From Lepturacanthus savala (Eukaryota; Chordata; Actinopteri; Scombriformes; Trichiuridae), in the NCBI GenBank assembly GCA_030544235.1, contig CM060464.1:969001-1033000 (forward strand): 64,000 bases of DNA. Direction: 5' to 3'. The notes beneath the pieces are model-generated. The model saw nothing but the letters and a program-made list of their open reading frames with translations, was not told the origin of the DNA and searched no databases. This document shows, in pieces, positions 1 to 12,404 of this stretch. The position numbers and the translations under genes were made by a program. Positions within the stretch are counted from its first letter, which is position 1. The number at the start of each line of letters is the position of its first letter.

Positions 1-57
<57 letters not shown>
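1..57. repeat. (AC)n microsatellite
   Basis: Uninterrupted AC dinucleotide run, at least 28 units, cut by the window edge, so the true length is unknown. Common simple repeat of vertebrate DNA with no sign of function here. Confidence 0.98.
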
Positions 58-59
<2 letters not shown>

Positions 60-803
60 TATATGTGATATTATTGTCTGACATCTTGTAGATGTTGAAG
101 AGCCAGCTAAGTATTCATACATCATAATTAGAATGTAAGTGGACAAAGATATTTCCCACTAGGTAGTAAAGGGTAGTTGGATAATAAAGTTATGTTTCTA
201 TGGCAACTGCCTACAAATATCATGGAAGAGTGAGGAGCAGAGGAGAGAAAAGACGAATTCACCGAGTATGTATCCATCCATCCGTCCATCGTTATAGTTT
301 TCAATCAACTGTAATGACTCAAATCATTTTAAATGGTTTGTTTCCAAATCAGTAAATTAAAAAAAAGTATTACTTAATTGAGTTTACTCCATTCTCAACC
401 ATTTTGGTTGAAAACTCAACTCTCCACGTACCATTCGGTTAATTTTCCATAATGTTGCTGGTTGTCATAGCAACGCCGCGTGGAACCGCTGTGATGTTCA
501 GCGTGACACACAAGAACAATGGTGGATATTGAAGGGATGTTCTTTATTCTCAGCAGGTGGCTGTTTTTCTTTGTTGGACTCATGGAATTGTGCAAGATCA
601 GGCGTCAAGTTTTCTATTTGTGTCTTTACCCTCGTGGTTTCTGAAGACTTCTCCTCTGGCCATGTCAGGTTAGTTTGTTGCAGCAAGTAGATGCTTTTTA
701 CTGCAGTTTATGTTTAAAAAAGTAGTAGTTTGGTTATTTAAAAATGTTGGATTTGAGCAGGAAGCCCCAGGTTGTACGATGATGACACAGCGATGATTCT
801 AGT
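58..803. other. Unique AT-rich DNA, no gene seen
   Basis: No convincing coding frame, splice structure or repeat. A 62-codon minus-strand frame at 498-686 has no recognisable domain and looks like chance. Confidence 0.6.
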
Positions 804-1745
804 GACCTCGATGGAGGTGATACCCCTAAAAGTACCAGGTACCAGGTTCTATCCACAGATTTACCTTGATAAAAACTTGGAACCTTGTTAGAGGTTGTAT
901 AAGGTCTTATCCACCATTTTTTTCTGATGAAAACTTGTAAAAGTAAAAAAAAAAAAGTACCAGATATCAGTTTCTATCAAGAACTTTCTTCCGATTAAAA
1001 CTTGGAACCTCGATGGAGGCGACACCAAAAAAAGTTCCAGCTATCATGTTCTATCCACAGTGTTTCCTGGTGAAAACTTGGAACCTTGATGGAGGTGATA
1101 CCCCCAAAAAGTACCAGGTACCAGGTTCGTTCCACAGATTGACCTTGATAAAAACTTGGAACCTTGTTAGAGGTCATATGAGGTCTTATCCACCATTTTT
1201 TTCCGATGAAAACTTGGAACCTTGATTGAGTAAAAAAAGTACCAGATATCAGGTTCTCTCAAGAACTTTCTTCTGATTAAAACTTGGAACCTCGATGGAG
1301 GTGATACCCCTAAAAAGTACCAGGTTCTATCCACAGATTGACCTTGATAAAAACTTGGAACCTTGCTAGAGGTAATATCCAAGGTCTTATCCACCATTTT
1401 TTTCCAATGAAAACTTGTAAAAGTAAAAAAAAAAAGTACCCGATATCAGGTTCTATCAAGAACTTTCTTCTGATTAAATATTGGAACCTCGATGGAGGCG
1501 ATACCCCAAAAAGTACCATGTATCAGGTTCTTCTCTAATAATAAAGTACCAAGTATTAAATTCTATCCACAACCATTCCCTGATGAAAACTTGGAACGTC
1601 AATGGAGGCGCTACCATAAAAAGTAGCAGGTATCAGGTTCTATACACAACTTTTTCCTGATGAAAACTTGTAACCTCGATGGAGGAAATACAAAAAAAGT
1701 TCCATCTTCTATCCACAACTTTTTCCTGAAATCCCTAAAAAGCAG
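804..1745. repeat. Minisatellite, ~200-bp higher-order period
   Basis: Degenerate tandem repeat built from segments like CTTGGAACCTCGATGGAGG, AAAAAGTACCAGGTACCAGG and TCTATCCACAG. The GATGGAGG landmark recurs near 807, 1011, 1086, 1291, 1487, 1588 and 1676. Spacings of 204, 205 and 196 show a higher-order unit of about 200 bp made of two or three related subunits. Short reading frames across it on both strands are artefacts of the repeat. Confidence 0.85.
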
Positions 1746-1800
1746 TAGAATTGGGTTGAGCTTTACTTTGGTCTTTATTGTTGAAGGCTAATTGGTACTG

Positions 1801-1878
1801 CAGCACACACACACACACACAGCAACACACACACACACACACACACAGCAACATACACACACACACACACACACAGCA

Positions 1879-1920
<42 letters not shown>

Positions 1921-1971
1921 CAACACACACACACACAGCAACACACACACACACAGCAACACACACACAGT
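1801..1971. repeat. Interrupted (CA)n microsatellite
   Basis: CA repeat broken at intervals by AGCA, giving blocks of different length. The regular interruptions suggest expansion of a longer compound unit rather than simple slippage. Cys/Val or His/Thr frames through it are not genes. Confidence 0.97.
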
Positions 1972-2689
1972 TTAATGATTTTTTATGTTCATGTTCAAAT
2001 TGAACATAAATAATTAACGACACAAGCTTGTTTATACATTCTCACAAATGGGTCTAACTATGTACAACAATGAGAAAAGGTTGCATCCAGTGGGATCTGG
2101 TGGACACGTAGTTCTGCTTCATGGAACTGTGAAAATACTCGTGTCCTCATCACATCAGTTCTTAATTATAGTAAATATCTAATTAGAAACAGTGATTTGC
2201 AGTTTTCCTCGATAAGTTCAAACCAGTCTAGTGTTGTTGTTGTTGTTTATGCTGTTTTAATCCACGAGGAGCCTCCGTGCATTAACAGATGGTTGCACAT
2301 TAATGAGGATCACATCACATATTTCAGTTCTTCACAAATAACATCTTGAATGAAATTCATTTGTATTGTGCTGTTGATGCTCATCGCTCATTTCTTTTCA
2401 CTCAGCAGCTTTTTTAGTGGTAGTTGTAGAAATGATCATGTGCAGAAATTACAACTAGTGTATAGGATTTATACAAATCAACATGTCCAGACGTAAGATA
2501 AAGAACAACTTAAGACTATACAGCAGAGCTCTGTGTTTAATAGTCTTTAACAGTTACTGCAGAGATAAATAAGAACAATTAAATTAGAACAGGCAAACAT
2601 TTTATTGTTCACCCTCCTGAAGAAAGTCAAAACCTTTTTAAAATACAGTTCATTCGTCAGGTTTCATGTCATTTACAAGTCTGTTTTTA
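1972..2689. other. Unique AT-rich DNA
   Basis: No gene, array or transposon end seen. It holds only a short GTT run near 2230. Confidence 0.6.
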
Positions 2690-3286
2690 CCAAAAAATTA
2701 AATTGTTAAATGGTGTAAATGAAAAATAATATGATTTTAAATATTTAATCCACCTAGAGACCCCCTAGGGGTCTGTGGAGGTACTGCAGGGGGTCCCCCA
2801 AATGAAAATAAATCATTTTTACCAAAATTTTTACCAAAATAATTTGTGAGTTAAACATATATATATTTATATGATTGAGAAAATGTCATTAACTTCATGT
2901 TTGACAAAAACTATTTTAGTCTATTAACACAGACATGATTCCATCACGTCAGTCTTCTTCAGAGCTGAAAAACAAGCTAGTTAGCGACCAAGCTAGTTAG
3001 CTACCAAGCTAGTTAGCTACCATAGTTGTTGCTGGCTAAAGACACATAGAGTTGATGGATAAATTCCTAATTACTAATCATAGTATTACTACTACTATTA
3101 CTACTACCTTTACTTCTACTACTATTAATTATAATAATAAAATAAGAATTTTAAGTGGGGGTCCCTGTTCTGTTCCCCTGATCTAGAATATAAAACTAGC
3201 TGGTAGCTAGATGTGTTTTTAATGTTTTGAGACCTTTTTAAGAGATAAACTATCTGGTTCCAAGGTTTTAGGGTTACACCACATCA
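2690..3286. mobile_element. DNA-transposon copy (TIR family 1), right end intact
   Basis: The right end (3247-3286) reads AAACTATCTGGTTCCAAGG and runs to TTACACCACAT. This is the reverse complement of the left ends at 17265 and 19805. An inner segment, TTTAAATATTTAATCCACC, matches 20355-20380. The left terminus is not visible, so the copy is truncated. Relative to the copy at 19.8-20.4 kb it carries an extra ~424 bp (2759-3182). No transposase was seen; it is probably non-autonomous. Confidence 0.6.
2759..3182. mobile_element. Insertion inside TIR family 1, CTAGA flanks
   Basis: The host element reads continuously from AATCCAYCTAGA to ATATAAAACTAG in the copy near 20.37 kb. Here those halves are split by 424 bp flanked by CTAGA at 2754-2758 and 3183-3187, as a 5-bp target duplication would be. 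The insert is G-rich at the left end (GCAGGGGGTCCCCC) and has GTGGGGGTCCC near the right. It contains three AGCTAGTTAGC(T/G)ACC repeats (2975-3021) and a TAC/TAT-rich run (3081-3130). The family is not recognised. Confidence 0.5.
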
Positions 3287-5601
3287 TCATTATCCCAAAT
3301 ACTGTTTGAAAAAGATTAGAAAGACAGAAAAATTAGTGGAAATGTGTAGTTCGCCTGTATGATTCATCATCATTTACTGATTGCTTGACAAATCTGTCAA
3401 CCTGATTGCTGCAATGTTTTTTTGTGTTGCAGCAGTCGATGTCTGTATTTTGCTCGTGTTCCATATTCCACCTTTAACGCCACCAACAGCAGCTGCTGCA
3501 ACACGTTTGCTGAACAGATGCATTGTTCATTTAAATGATGCATGGCAGTTTTTTTCAGTTCTGGTGTTTATCTGCTGGAGCTTTTATAGTCTGAACTGAA
3601 GCTCCAACGTTATATAGATTTAAAAATGATTTCCTGCATTAAAGCAGATTTTTTTCCATCTAAATCTGTTTGTTCTCTGGTCCCTTGGGTGAAATATTCA
3701 GAGATGACGTGTGTTTGTCTATTTTAAGCAGAAAGATGTGAAGTAAACATTTCCTGATTAGACTAACATATGGCGTGACTCAAAAAACAGTTTTATTTTA
3801 AACTAATTAAACACTGATTAGTCTGCTGCTCATTTGTGATAACTTTTAACGATCTGATATGTATTATATTACAATGATCTGGGCAATTATGCAGTTTTAT
3901 TTTATAAAATATAACACATTTATAATTAATATCAACTTGTACTATCCATTATTTTCATTTCTGCCTTTGTTAGTTGTGATTAATTAGCAGGTTACCCCAG
4001 GAGCAGCTAATTAAACTCCCTATTTGCATTAGCACTCAGTGGACCTTTGATTAATACCAGATGATTTAGATGATATGTATCAGGAAAAATAACAGTGATG
4101 TTTGTGATGTTTGTACTTTTTGAAATTCCGACTGCTCTTTTGAGTTTGCAGGATTTTTTAAGCCAAGTTTGATCATGAGGAGTTTAACTGTTGAATTAAA
4201 CTGAGGTTTGATCTAAATCAACTGATGCAAATGACTTAAAACAAAGAAACGTCCCAAAGCTGCAGCATTGAAGTCAATAAAACATGAAGTGGGAGGGAAA
4301 AGCCTCACAACACTGACATCTGAGCTGTTCTCAAAGTGAAGTGTGACACTGTATACAAAGGGCTAAATTACCTGCCAAACACCCTGATATCCCACTTTCT
4401 GTTTCCTGCCATATGAGGCAGCGTGCACCTCTGTGCGCTGTATTCATTTTCCCACCGTGTCTTTTTGAGTTACGAGCTTCATTCAGACCCACAACAGTAG
4501 AAATACAGCATAACCTCAGGCCCAGAAACAACAAGAGGTCTTGTTTTTGTTTTTGATCTCACTGCATCCAACATTCTACTTTTTCTCTTTCTTCCTGCGA
4601 CAGAACCCTTCATTTACCTTACGTATAATAAGCCAGGATTTCCTCTAGAGGAAACTAACAGCATTATATTATAGTGTTCTTGGATTTAATATTTTACTAA
4701 ATGCCAAAGTAACTCAACTTCAAAATGGTGGTTCGCATTTTTTATTTTAAATTGTGACTAAACACTTGGATGAGAACGCAATGAATTCAGGATAAAAGTG
4801 GGACAATTTGCATAAAAGTCAGTTTTCTGTGAGTTATTCTACTCTGATTACTGTTTTGCACACTCTTGATATTCTCTTGATAAACTAGTCGTCACCTTAA
4901 TAGTTTTCACTTCATAGTTGAGCCTTATCAGAGTTAATTAGTGGGATTTATTGCTTTATCAATCAGATCAAAGGGTGAATATTTAGAAGAAAGAAGAATA
5001 TAAAACATGTTTTCAGTTATTTCACCTTTTTATGTTAAGTACATAACACCATAAACATGTGTTCATTCATAGATTTGATGCCTTCAATGAGAATCTACAC
5101 TACTACTAAACTAAACTACTATACTAGTGTATAAAGAATCGCAGTAATTTTACAAATGGAGGCAGTGGATTTATCAGAACTGTTGCCATGGAGATAACAT
5201 AAGGAAGGAAGATAATAAAGGAAATGGAAAACCATTTATTATTTAATAAAGGTAATAAATGTAGGAATCATGAAGTAATGTTTATGTATGTACTCTTATT
5301 AAAGAGTGAACTGGCTGTAACATAATGTAAAATCACCTTTCACTTTACTTTAGGGTGAAAATCACAATTACTATTGTAAAGTGAAGTCATTTACTGCAGG
5401 AATGAAGACGAGCAGCAGCTTTAATGATGGTGATTTCCAACTCCAGCTTCCTGACAAGAAGAAAACATCATTCAGGGTTTTTAATTTGTAAATTTATGAC
5501 TTTAACCTTGGAAATTCTTCCTGGTTCTGTGGTTATTTTTTATTTTACCCATAAAGGCTCCAACATCTGTCTTTACCTGTGGAAACTTGCAGAATTTTCC
5601 T

Positions 5602-5603
<2 letters not shown>
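3287..5603. other. Mostly unique DNA, no gene seen
   Basis: AT-rich sequence without a supported gene. A more GC-balanced patch at 4340-4550 could be conserved noncoding DNA. A 72-codon frame at 3381-3599 has no domain or coding signature. Confidence 0.5.

Positions 5604-5683
<80 letters not shown>
5604..5683. repeat. (AT)n microsatellite
   Basis: About 40 uninterrupted AT units. Self-complementary, so prone to cruciform formation and length change. Tyr/Ile frames crossing it are artefacts. Confidence 0.98.
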
Positions 5684-5685
<2 letters not shown>

Positions 5686-5999
5686 ATTAATTATATTTGT
5701 GCAGCTGTTTATTACTTATTTAAACTCTATTATTTCAAGGAGCTGACGTGGTTATATTTCAGTGTAATTGCACCTGATTTGATTACATGAGACAGATAAA
5801 ACTGTGGATTCACTGAATTAACAGCTGTAATCTACACGTATGTAAAACGTAGAACATTGAGAGATTAATGAGTGAGATAAATGTACTTATCTCACAAAAG
5901 GTTGCACAATTATATCTAATTACTGGAAACAATTAATCAAGGTGATGATGCTTAATCTCGAGAAAAAAAGAAGGATGAGAGCAGCACGCGTTATCGTCA
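5684..5999. other. Unique AT-rich DNA
   Basis: Nothing supportable seen. Confidence 0.6.
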
Positions 6000-6780
6000 C
6001 CCTGCTGTTTTAAAGGATTAAAACGTTAATATATGCGTTTTTTCTTTTTTCAGAGCAGGGAATTATGAAATCAGGAGGAGAAGGGACTCCGGGTCCTTTG
6101 AACGGATTACCGTATTTACCCTGGCGAGTGTTTTGCGACTCAGGTTCCCTCACAGCGGCTATTATTTCCCTCTGATTAGAAAACTCGTTAATTCGCTCTC
6201 TCAGCCAATCGGGAAGCTTCTCCGGTGACAAAGTAGAGCCATAAAACGAAACTTTTTTTAACTCCAAACTTCAGATTAACGCTGGAATTTCAGTGCGATG
6301 ACACCAGCATTGTTGCAGGCCCCCTCTCCCCTCCCTGTTTCATAAATTTATTAGGGGATTTGTATTTCTAATGACACCTGCGCCCCTGCCACCAGAGCAA
6401 TGTAAATAATCCCATCACACAGCCCCGACTCATCAGCGACAGGCTAATCCCTTGTTTAAGGCAGTTACACCGACCCCACCCATTAATACCGCCTTCATAA
6501 AGACACAGATTAGCATACATTAAGGAGTCAGAATGTGGAGAACGCTAGCGGACGACTCCAGAAATCCCCACCGTTTCCACTCTCTCGCCGTCCGGGAAGA
6601 ACATGTCACCTCCGCTGGTTTCATAAAAGGCCGCTGTCGCGCCACATCACGGCTTCTTCTTTCAAATATGAGGAGGAGGATAAAAAAAACATAAAACTCT
6701 CATCTCTGTGATGTGTCAGAGTAATAAATTACGGATTTAGTCCTCGGAGAGAGAGAAATGCTGAGAGGAGTCGGCCTCGA
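6000..6780. other. Candidate conserved noncoding element
   Basis: This block is non-repetitive and clearly more GC-balanced than its AT-rich surroundings, with TAAT-type cores (CCCATTAATACCGCC, TTCTAATGACACC). An 85-codon minus-strand frame (6010-6267) has plausible composition but no recognised domain, no splice context and no paralogue in the window. I favour enhancer-like noncoding DNA. The call rests on appearance only; no alignment was possible. Confidence 0.35.
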
Positions 6781-7500
6781 GAACTCAAAAAGTCAAGATA
6801 TCATGAAAAACTCCTGTTGAATTCCTACAAAAACCTATTGGTGTCATAGTGTCTGTGTAGTAAATGAGTAATAACACTGTTCACTACTAAATATCTACAA
6901 AAAACTACCATTGCTATTAGAATATGTGCAATATGTAGTCATTTTAATAGTAATGAGTAAAGAATTGATGTTATGAATATTATTATTATTATTATATTAC
7001 ATAGAAAAGTGACAAAAACCAGAAAATCATGTATTTAAGGCTTCATGGAGTCTGGAATTGAAAGGTTAAAAATTGCTGTTGAATTTCTACACCAAACATA
7101 TTAGTTAGTAGTAATGATGCAGAGTAGTAGTAGCTTTATTAGTTAATTATATCTGTATTAATGGAGTACTCCCTTATGAAAAAACACTATTTTTTCATAA
7201 ACACTAACTTTTTTTTATTTAAAAGATAAATTTGCAGATCAAGAAAATCACAGTTGAAGTTTTCCACATTCAAATGACAATTAAAAGACTTAATAAATAA
7301 AATAACGAGTAAAACCTGTTGATTCTGTGATGTTTCCATCGGCCAATCAGGACCAAGCTGGTGTTTCTCCTATCGTGATGTGAAATAAATCTAAAATAAA
7401 TCTAATATCTAGAAAATGAACTCTCAAACATCGAAGATCTTTGAAGCTTAAATTTCTAATCAAATACTGTTTTATTTGTCCTTCGTTCTTTGCCAGTTCC
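6781..7500. other. Unique AT-rich DNA
   Basis: No gene or clear repeat; short ATT runs near 6980. Confidence 0.6.
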
Positions 7501-7966
7501 GACGACTGCAATAAAGTTTTTTTTATTCAAAATTGAAGTATTTGTCAACAGAATGGGACATATATAGTATGAAATGTCTCCTTTTTTTCTTTTTGCAGGT
7601 GCATGGACGTCTGCACCATGTGTATTAATCAATTAGTCGCCAGCTGTTACATTAAATTACCAAATATTTCAATAGTTTAAAGAAGAAAATGCCCAAATTC
7701 TCTGGTTCCAGCTTCTAAAATCTGATTATTTCCTGGTTTCTTTAGTCTCTGTAATAGTAAACTGATGATTTTTGGGTTGTAGACTGTTAAATCTTGGTTA
7801 AATCTTCTACTTTAGGAAACACTGGTTGACATTTTTACATTTAACAACTAACAATTAAACAACTAATCAACTAATTGTTTAAATAATCAATGGATCAGCA
7901 CAGATGGTTTTACAGTCATTCAAGACCTTTAACTAGGTGCTAATAGCTGGAAAGGCATCATTACAC

Positions 7967-8005
<39 letters not shown>
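7501..8005 (+). repeat. Left arm of ~500-bp inverted repeat
   Basis: This arm starts GACGACTGCAATAAAG and is matched, reversed and complemented, by 10711-11190. Shared blocks include GTGCATGGACGTCTGCACC, CAGCTGTTACATTAAATTAC, CACTGGTTGACATTTTTACA and the TTACACAATTATATA end. The inner end is an (AT)n run (7970-8005). Both arms contain a pyrimidine tract ending TTTTTGCAG. The pair could be two inverted copies of one interspersed repeat or the ends of a large foldback element. No transposase was seen. Confidence 0.85.
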
Positions 8006-8008
<3 letters not shown>

Positions 8009-8278
8009 GATCAGGTTGGGGTTAAGGAAAGTGTTGGAGCTGCTCTGGTAGTTTCTGACTGTTATACCACAGTTAAATCAACCTTGAATGTTGGTGTTGA
8101 ACAGGATTGTTTTAATAGCTTTTTGGGTTTATCTGTTGGGAATTTGCACCGACCCTGTGGGTGTGTGTTGGAGAGCAGCTGCTGCCATGGCTGTACACTG
8201 AAGTGAACACAATCGTGATGCTGAGACTATGAAAATAAGGTAGGGGTGGAAAAGAACAAGAGCCATCTTTCAAAAAGA

Positions 8279-8313
<35 letters not shown>

Positions 8314-8794
8314 ACTATTCTACTTGATTTATTATTTCTTAGGGTTTATACACATTCTTACAATACTTTCTTTTGCCAAAACCTTTATACATTTATAAAG
8401 CAAGCAGCCATTCCCATTACACTCAGCATTACTATTTAATCGTATATTATTCTAGTGCATTGCAGCATTCCCACTACTGACTACAATCGATGGATGCCGA
8501 TGCCCCTGAATGAACATTTAATACCTTTTATACATGTTGGTTGATACCGTACAGTATGTGGACTATAAAATATACAACATGAAATAACATTTCTACTACG
8601 TTAACATGTTAGCGTGTACAGGAACGCTGTGAAGTTTGGTTAGAACAGAAGATCTTTTCCATCTTTACATTGTTTGCACAGACTATTAGAAGGGATGGGT
8701 GAAAAGGAAAAAAAGGGCACACATAGTGTGTGTTCACCACTGAATAGGGCACTTTAGACATGTTTTATGTAATCCAAATGGCCACTTTAGCATG
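8006..8794. other. Spacer inside inverted repeat
   Basis: Unique sequence with an (AT)n run at 8281-8310. No gene seen; the 89-codon frame starting at 7937 begins in the AT repeat and shows no domain. Confidence 0.6.
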
Positions 8795-9660
8795 CCCTTT
8801 AACACCCAAGAGGACACTAACAGTTTTCAGCTCAAAAGGGGGCACTTTAGCACACATTTTGGCTTCCAAGAGGGCACTTTAGCATGCATGTTGGCTCCTC
8901 AGAGGCACTTTAGCACACAGTTTGCTACTAAAGGGCACTTCAATACACTTTTTAGCCCCCAAACAGGCACTTTAACATACATGTTGGCTCCTCAGGGGCA
9001 CTTTAGCACACATTTTGCTACTAAAGGGCACTTCAACATGCTTTTTAGCTTCCAAGAGGGCACTTTAGCATGCGTGTTGGCTCCTTGGGGGCACTTTAGC
9101 ACACATTTTGCTACTAAATGGCACTTCAATACACTTTTTTAGCTACCAAACAGGCACTTTAGCATGCATGTTGGCTCCTCGGGGGCACTTTAGCCCACAT
9201 TTTGCTACTAAAGGGCACTTCAACATGCTTTTTAGCTCCCAAGAGGATACTTTAGCATGCATGTTGGCTCCTCGGGGGCACTTTAGCCCACATTTTACTA
9301 CTAAAGGGCACTTCAACATGCTTTTTAGCTCCCAAGAGGGCACTTTAGCATGCATGTTGGCTCCTTGGGGGCACTTTAGCCCACATTTTGCAACTAAAGG
9401 GTACTTCAACATGCTTTTTAGCTCCTAAGAGGGCACTTTAGCCCACATTTTGGCCACCAAAAGGGCACTTAAGCATGTGTTTTTGTTTGTAGAGGGCATT
9501 TTGGCACACATTTTTGCTCCTAGAGGGCACTTTGACATGCTTTTTAGCTCCCACGAGGGCACATTAGCACACATTTTGGTTCTAGGAGGGCACTTAAACA
9601 TATATTTTAGCTTTCAACATGCGGTTTGGCTTCTAGAAGCTTCAGCACACATTTTTCAAC
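8795..9660. repeat. 31-bp minisatellite with 93-bp trimers, locus 1
   Basis: Tandem units of about 31 bp beginning GGGCACTTTAGCACACA, with three alternating variants (GCATGCATGTTGGCTCC, GCACACATTTTGCTACT and CAACATGCTTTTTAGCTCC) that repeat as a 93-bp trimer. Because 93 divides by three, frames stay open with a 31-residue period on both strands; these are not proteins. The last ~200 bp decay into irregular units. The same family forms arrays at 56.2-58.5 kb. Confidence 0.93.
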
Positions 9661-10085
9661 AATCAATGGGGCATGCCACTGCTACATGAGTGTCTTCAAT
9701 GCTGCTCAGTGTATCATGGATTCCTTCTTCACCACTCTACTTGAACATTATTACATCTTCATTGGTGATTCTGGATTCTGGGCAGGATTCCAGTTCACCT
9801 CTCCTCGTTTTTACTCTTGAAGGACGGAACGCACAACCTTCGCTCGCTTGACATCGTGAAATATGTTTTTCCCAAAGTACAAACTGATCCTGGGAAAAAG
9901 GTCTTTTGTTTTTTTTTTGTTTTTTTCTGCAGCTTTTAGCTGGAACAAACTGCAGCCTGGTTTTTTAACTGCAGAGCCTGGTGACCCCCGGGTGTTTTCA
10001 AGTCCTCAGTGAAAAGACTTGAATCCACGTTTTCTGCAGGCAATTGATGTTTTATCATTGTCTTTTCTGTTTAACCCATTGAAGC
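9661..10085. other. Non-repeat interval in array locus 1
   Basis: Unique DNA between the main 31-bp array and its outlying units. No gene seen. Confidence 0.55.
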
Positions 10086-10195
10086 CTCTTTAACATGCAT
10101 TTTAGCTCCCAACAGGGCACTTTAACATGCTTTTTAGCTCCTATAAGGGCACTTTAATATGTGTTTTAGCTCCAAAGAGACCACTTTAGCACCAT
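10086..10195. repeat. Outlying 31-bp minisatellite units
   Basis: About three to four degenerate units (ACATGCATTTTAGCTCC, GGGCACTTTAACATGC) separated from the main array by ~420 bp. The array was either once longer or was split by an insertion. Confidence 0.8.
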
Positions 10196-10710
10196 TTTTT
10201 CTCAACTGATATAATTGCATGAAATCTTAAATGGCTTAATACGTTAATACGACACGTTGCATCTTCTGTCCTTATACAGGTCACAAGTTTATGTGTATGA
10301 CCAGCGATGACATCATGCAGCAACACCCTCCAGGGTTTAGATACCAGCTCCTTTCATTCTGTCAGCCGCCACAGTCTTTTGAACATTATCTGATGACATC
10401 TAATCTCGTGGTTCTCGTCGTTTCGTGTGTGTTCACATCACACATTTCCTGCTGAAGTACAGTTAATGGACTCAAGTACAAAACCTGTTTCATGGCATTG
10501 AATGACTCTGTGCGTTCTATGAGCTGCATAGTCTTCAACACTTGAATCATAATGGACCTCATTTATCAAACAAACATGAAAAGCGGCGCCAGACCAGACT
10601 GAAGAAATGAACTCAAACATCAGAACGATCGGACGTTGACGTAAATATTGTTTTTAGTGTTTATTAACTAAAATATTGGGTCAATCCAACAATTTGCAGT
10701 GCTGAATTTA
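10196..10710. other. Spacer with diverged direct repeat (copy 1)
   Basis: Sequence at about 10375-10480 (TTTTGAACATTATCTGATGA, then GCTGAAGTACAGTTAATGGA) resembles 11695-11790 in the same orientation. This is a diverged duplication of unknown origin. No gene seen. Confidence 0.5.
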
Positions 10711-11190
10711 TACATATATATATAATTGTGTAATGATGCCTTTCCAGCTATTAGCACCTAGTTAAAGTCCTTGAATGACTGTAAAACCATCTGTGCTGAT
10801 CCATTGATTATTTAAACGATTAGTTCATTAGTTGTTAGTTGTTAAATGTAAAAATGTCAACCAGTGTTTCCTAAAGTAGAAGATTCAACCTAAAATGTCT
10901 TTTATTGTCTAAAGATCATCAGTTTACTATTATAGAGACTAAAGGAACCAGGAAATAATCAGATTTTAGAAGCTGGAACCAGAGAATTTAGACATTTTCT
11001 TCTTAAAAATGACTCAACTATTGAAATATTTGGTAATTTAATGTAACAGCTGGCGACTAATTGATTAATACACATGGTGCAGACATCCATGCACCTGCAA
11101 AAAGAAAAAAAGAGACATTTCATAATATATATGTACCATTCTGTTGACAAATAATTCAATTTTGAATAAAAAAACTTTATTGCAGTCGTC
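10711..11190 (-). repeat. Right arm of ~500-bp inverted repeat
   Basis: Reverse complement of 7501-8005, from TATATAATTGTGTAATGATG to CTTTATTGCAGTCGTC. Differences are scattered substitutions and small indels. The 66-codon minus-strand frame here reads the same strand of the repeat as the left arm and has no known domain. Confidence 0.85.
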
Positions 11191-12404
11191 TAAAATTAAG
11201 TCAGATATTTACATTAGTGGTTTTCCTTTATCTGGTCTAGATTTTAATGAAATAAGTAAAAGTTCCCTTTGATATTACATTATTACTGAATGCACATACA
11301 CATTTATGCATATATACCAGAAAATACTCAACTATATATTAATATTATGCAACAATACAATGCTTTTGAATATATATTAAAACATAACAGCATGCACTTG
11401 TTATGTGAACTTTCCTTTGGAGCGTTCTAAAGAAATCAACATTTAAATAGAACATAACTTTGATTCCAAAGTGCATCACAGCAAAATCTAAATCCCTGCA
11501 TGTGTGAACAGAACTTGGCATGAAGGTTCCTGAAATGGAGCAATGTGAAAAGTTCCAATCTTAGAATCCAACATTTTCCTGCAACCCACTAATTATTACA
11601 TCTTCTAGCTGCTAAAACACTGGAGACGTTAGATCTTCTAGTGTATCACAGGTTAAAGGTTTATCTGAGTCACGTATGACTGAGGATGGCATCATCTTCT
11701 TCTTTGAACGTTGTCTGATGACATCAAATCCAGTAGTTTGTAGAGTAGTTTGTACTGTATCTGCAGCTGAAGGACGTTTAATGGACCAAATCTGTGAGTC
11801 GTGTGAAGCATCTTATTCATTATTCAGAAAAAACAAACTCTTTTATCTAAATGTGAAGCAGGTTAGATCATGTCTTTTTCATTTGTTGCTGAAATATCTG
11901 TACATCAACAATATAAACATCCAGGTACAAGCGACATGTGTTTTAAATCAGACACTTCATGGAGCTGCAGTTGCTCGTTTAAGATCAGATTTGGTTTCTT
12001 CGGCCAAATAAAGATATATTTGCATAACTTTAGTCTCCCACTGCTGCATCATCCTGCCTTTCTGTCATTGGCTGATTACAACAATAAAAAACACTCATTT
12101 CTATAGTTTGGATTGAAGCAGCATAGCAGAGAGGAAGCAGCAGCTATATTTCCTTAGTTTTCATTTCATTTAAACTGAAAATTATCATTTTGCTGACAGA
12201 CAGAGTTCATGTTTATGTAAGAAGACAAAAATGCTAAGTCAAGGCACAATTTACTGTCTAGATTAGACTTATAGTTAAATTAAAAATTAAAAAATACCAA
12301 TAATTATAAAAAATACCAATGCAATTTCTAGAAATTGTGTTTTTTCTTGTTTGCAGCAACTATGCTGAGACTAATAAAATAATAATAAAATCCTTTATTT
12401 TAAT
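11191..12404. other. AT-rich DNA with diverged direct repeat (copy 2)
   Basis: It contains the partner (11695-11790) of the repeat at 10375-10480. The 111- and 78-codon frames between 11676 and 12106 overlap in different frames, carry no domain and are not supported as genes. Confidence 0.5.

Noticed and set aside
6010..6267. 85-codon minus-strand frame as a small gene
   Set aside because: Composition is plausible, but there is no domain, no splice or promoter context, and it sits in enhancer-like DNA.
7577..7600. Splice-acceptor-like TTTTTCTTTTTGCAG followed by GTGCATGG
   Set aside because: The same sequence occurs in both arms of the inverted repeat and no open frame of useful length follows, so it is treated as part of the repeat.
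8792..9428. Reading frames with a 31-residue period on both strands
   Set aside because: The 93-bp trimer keeps several frames open at once on both strands, which is a repeat artefact rather than a repeat protein. The same applies at 56.2-58.3 kb.
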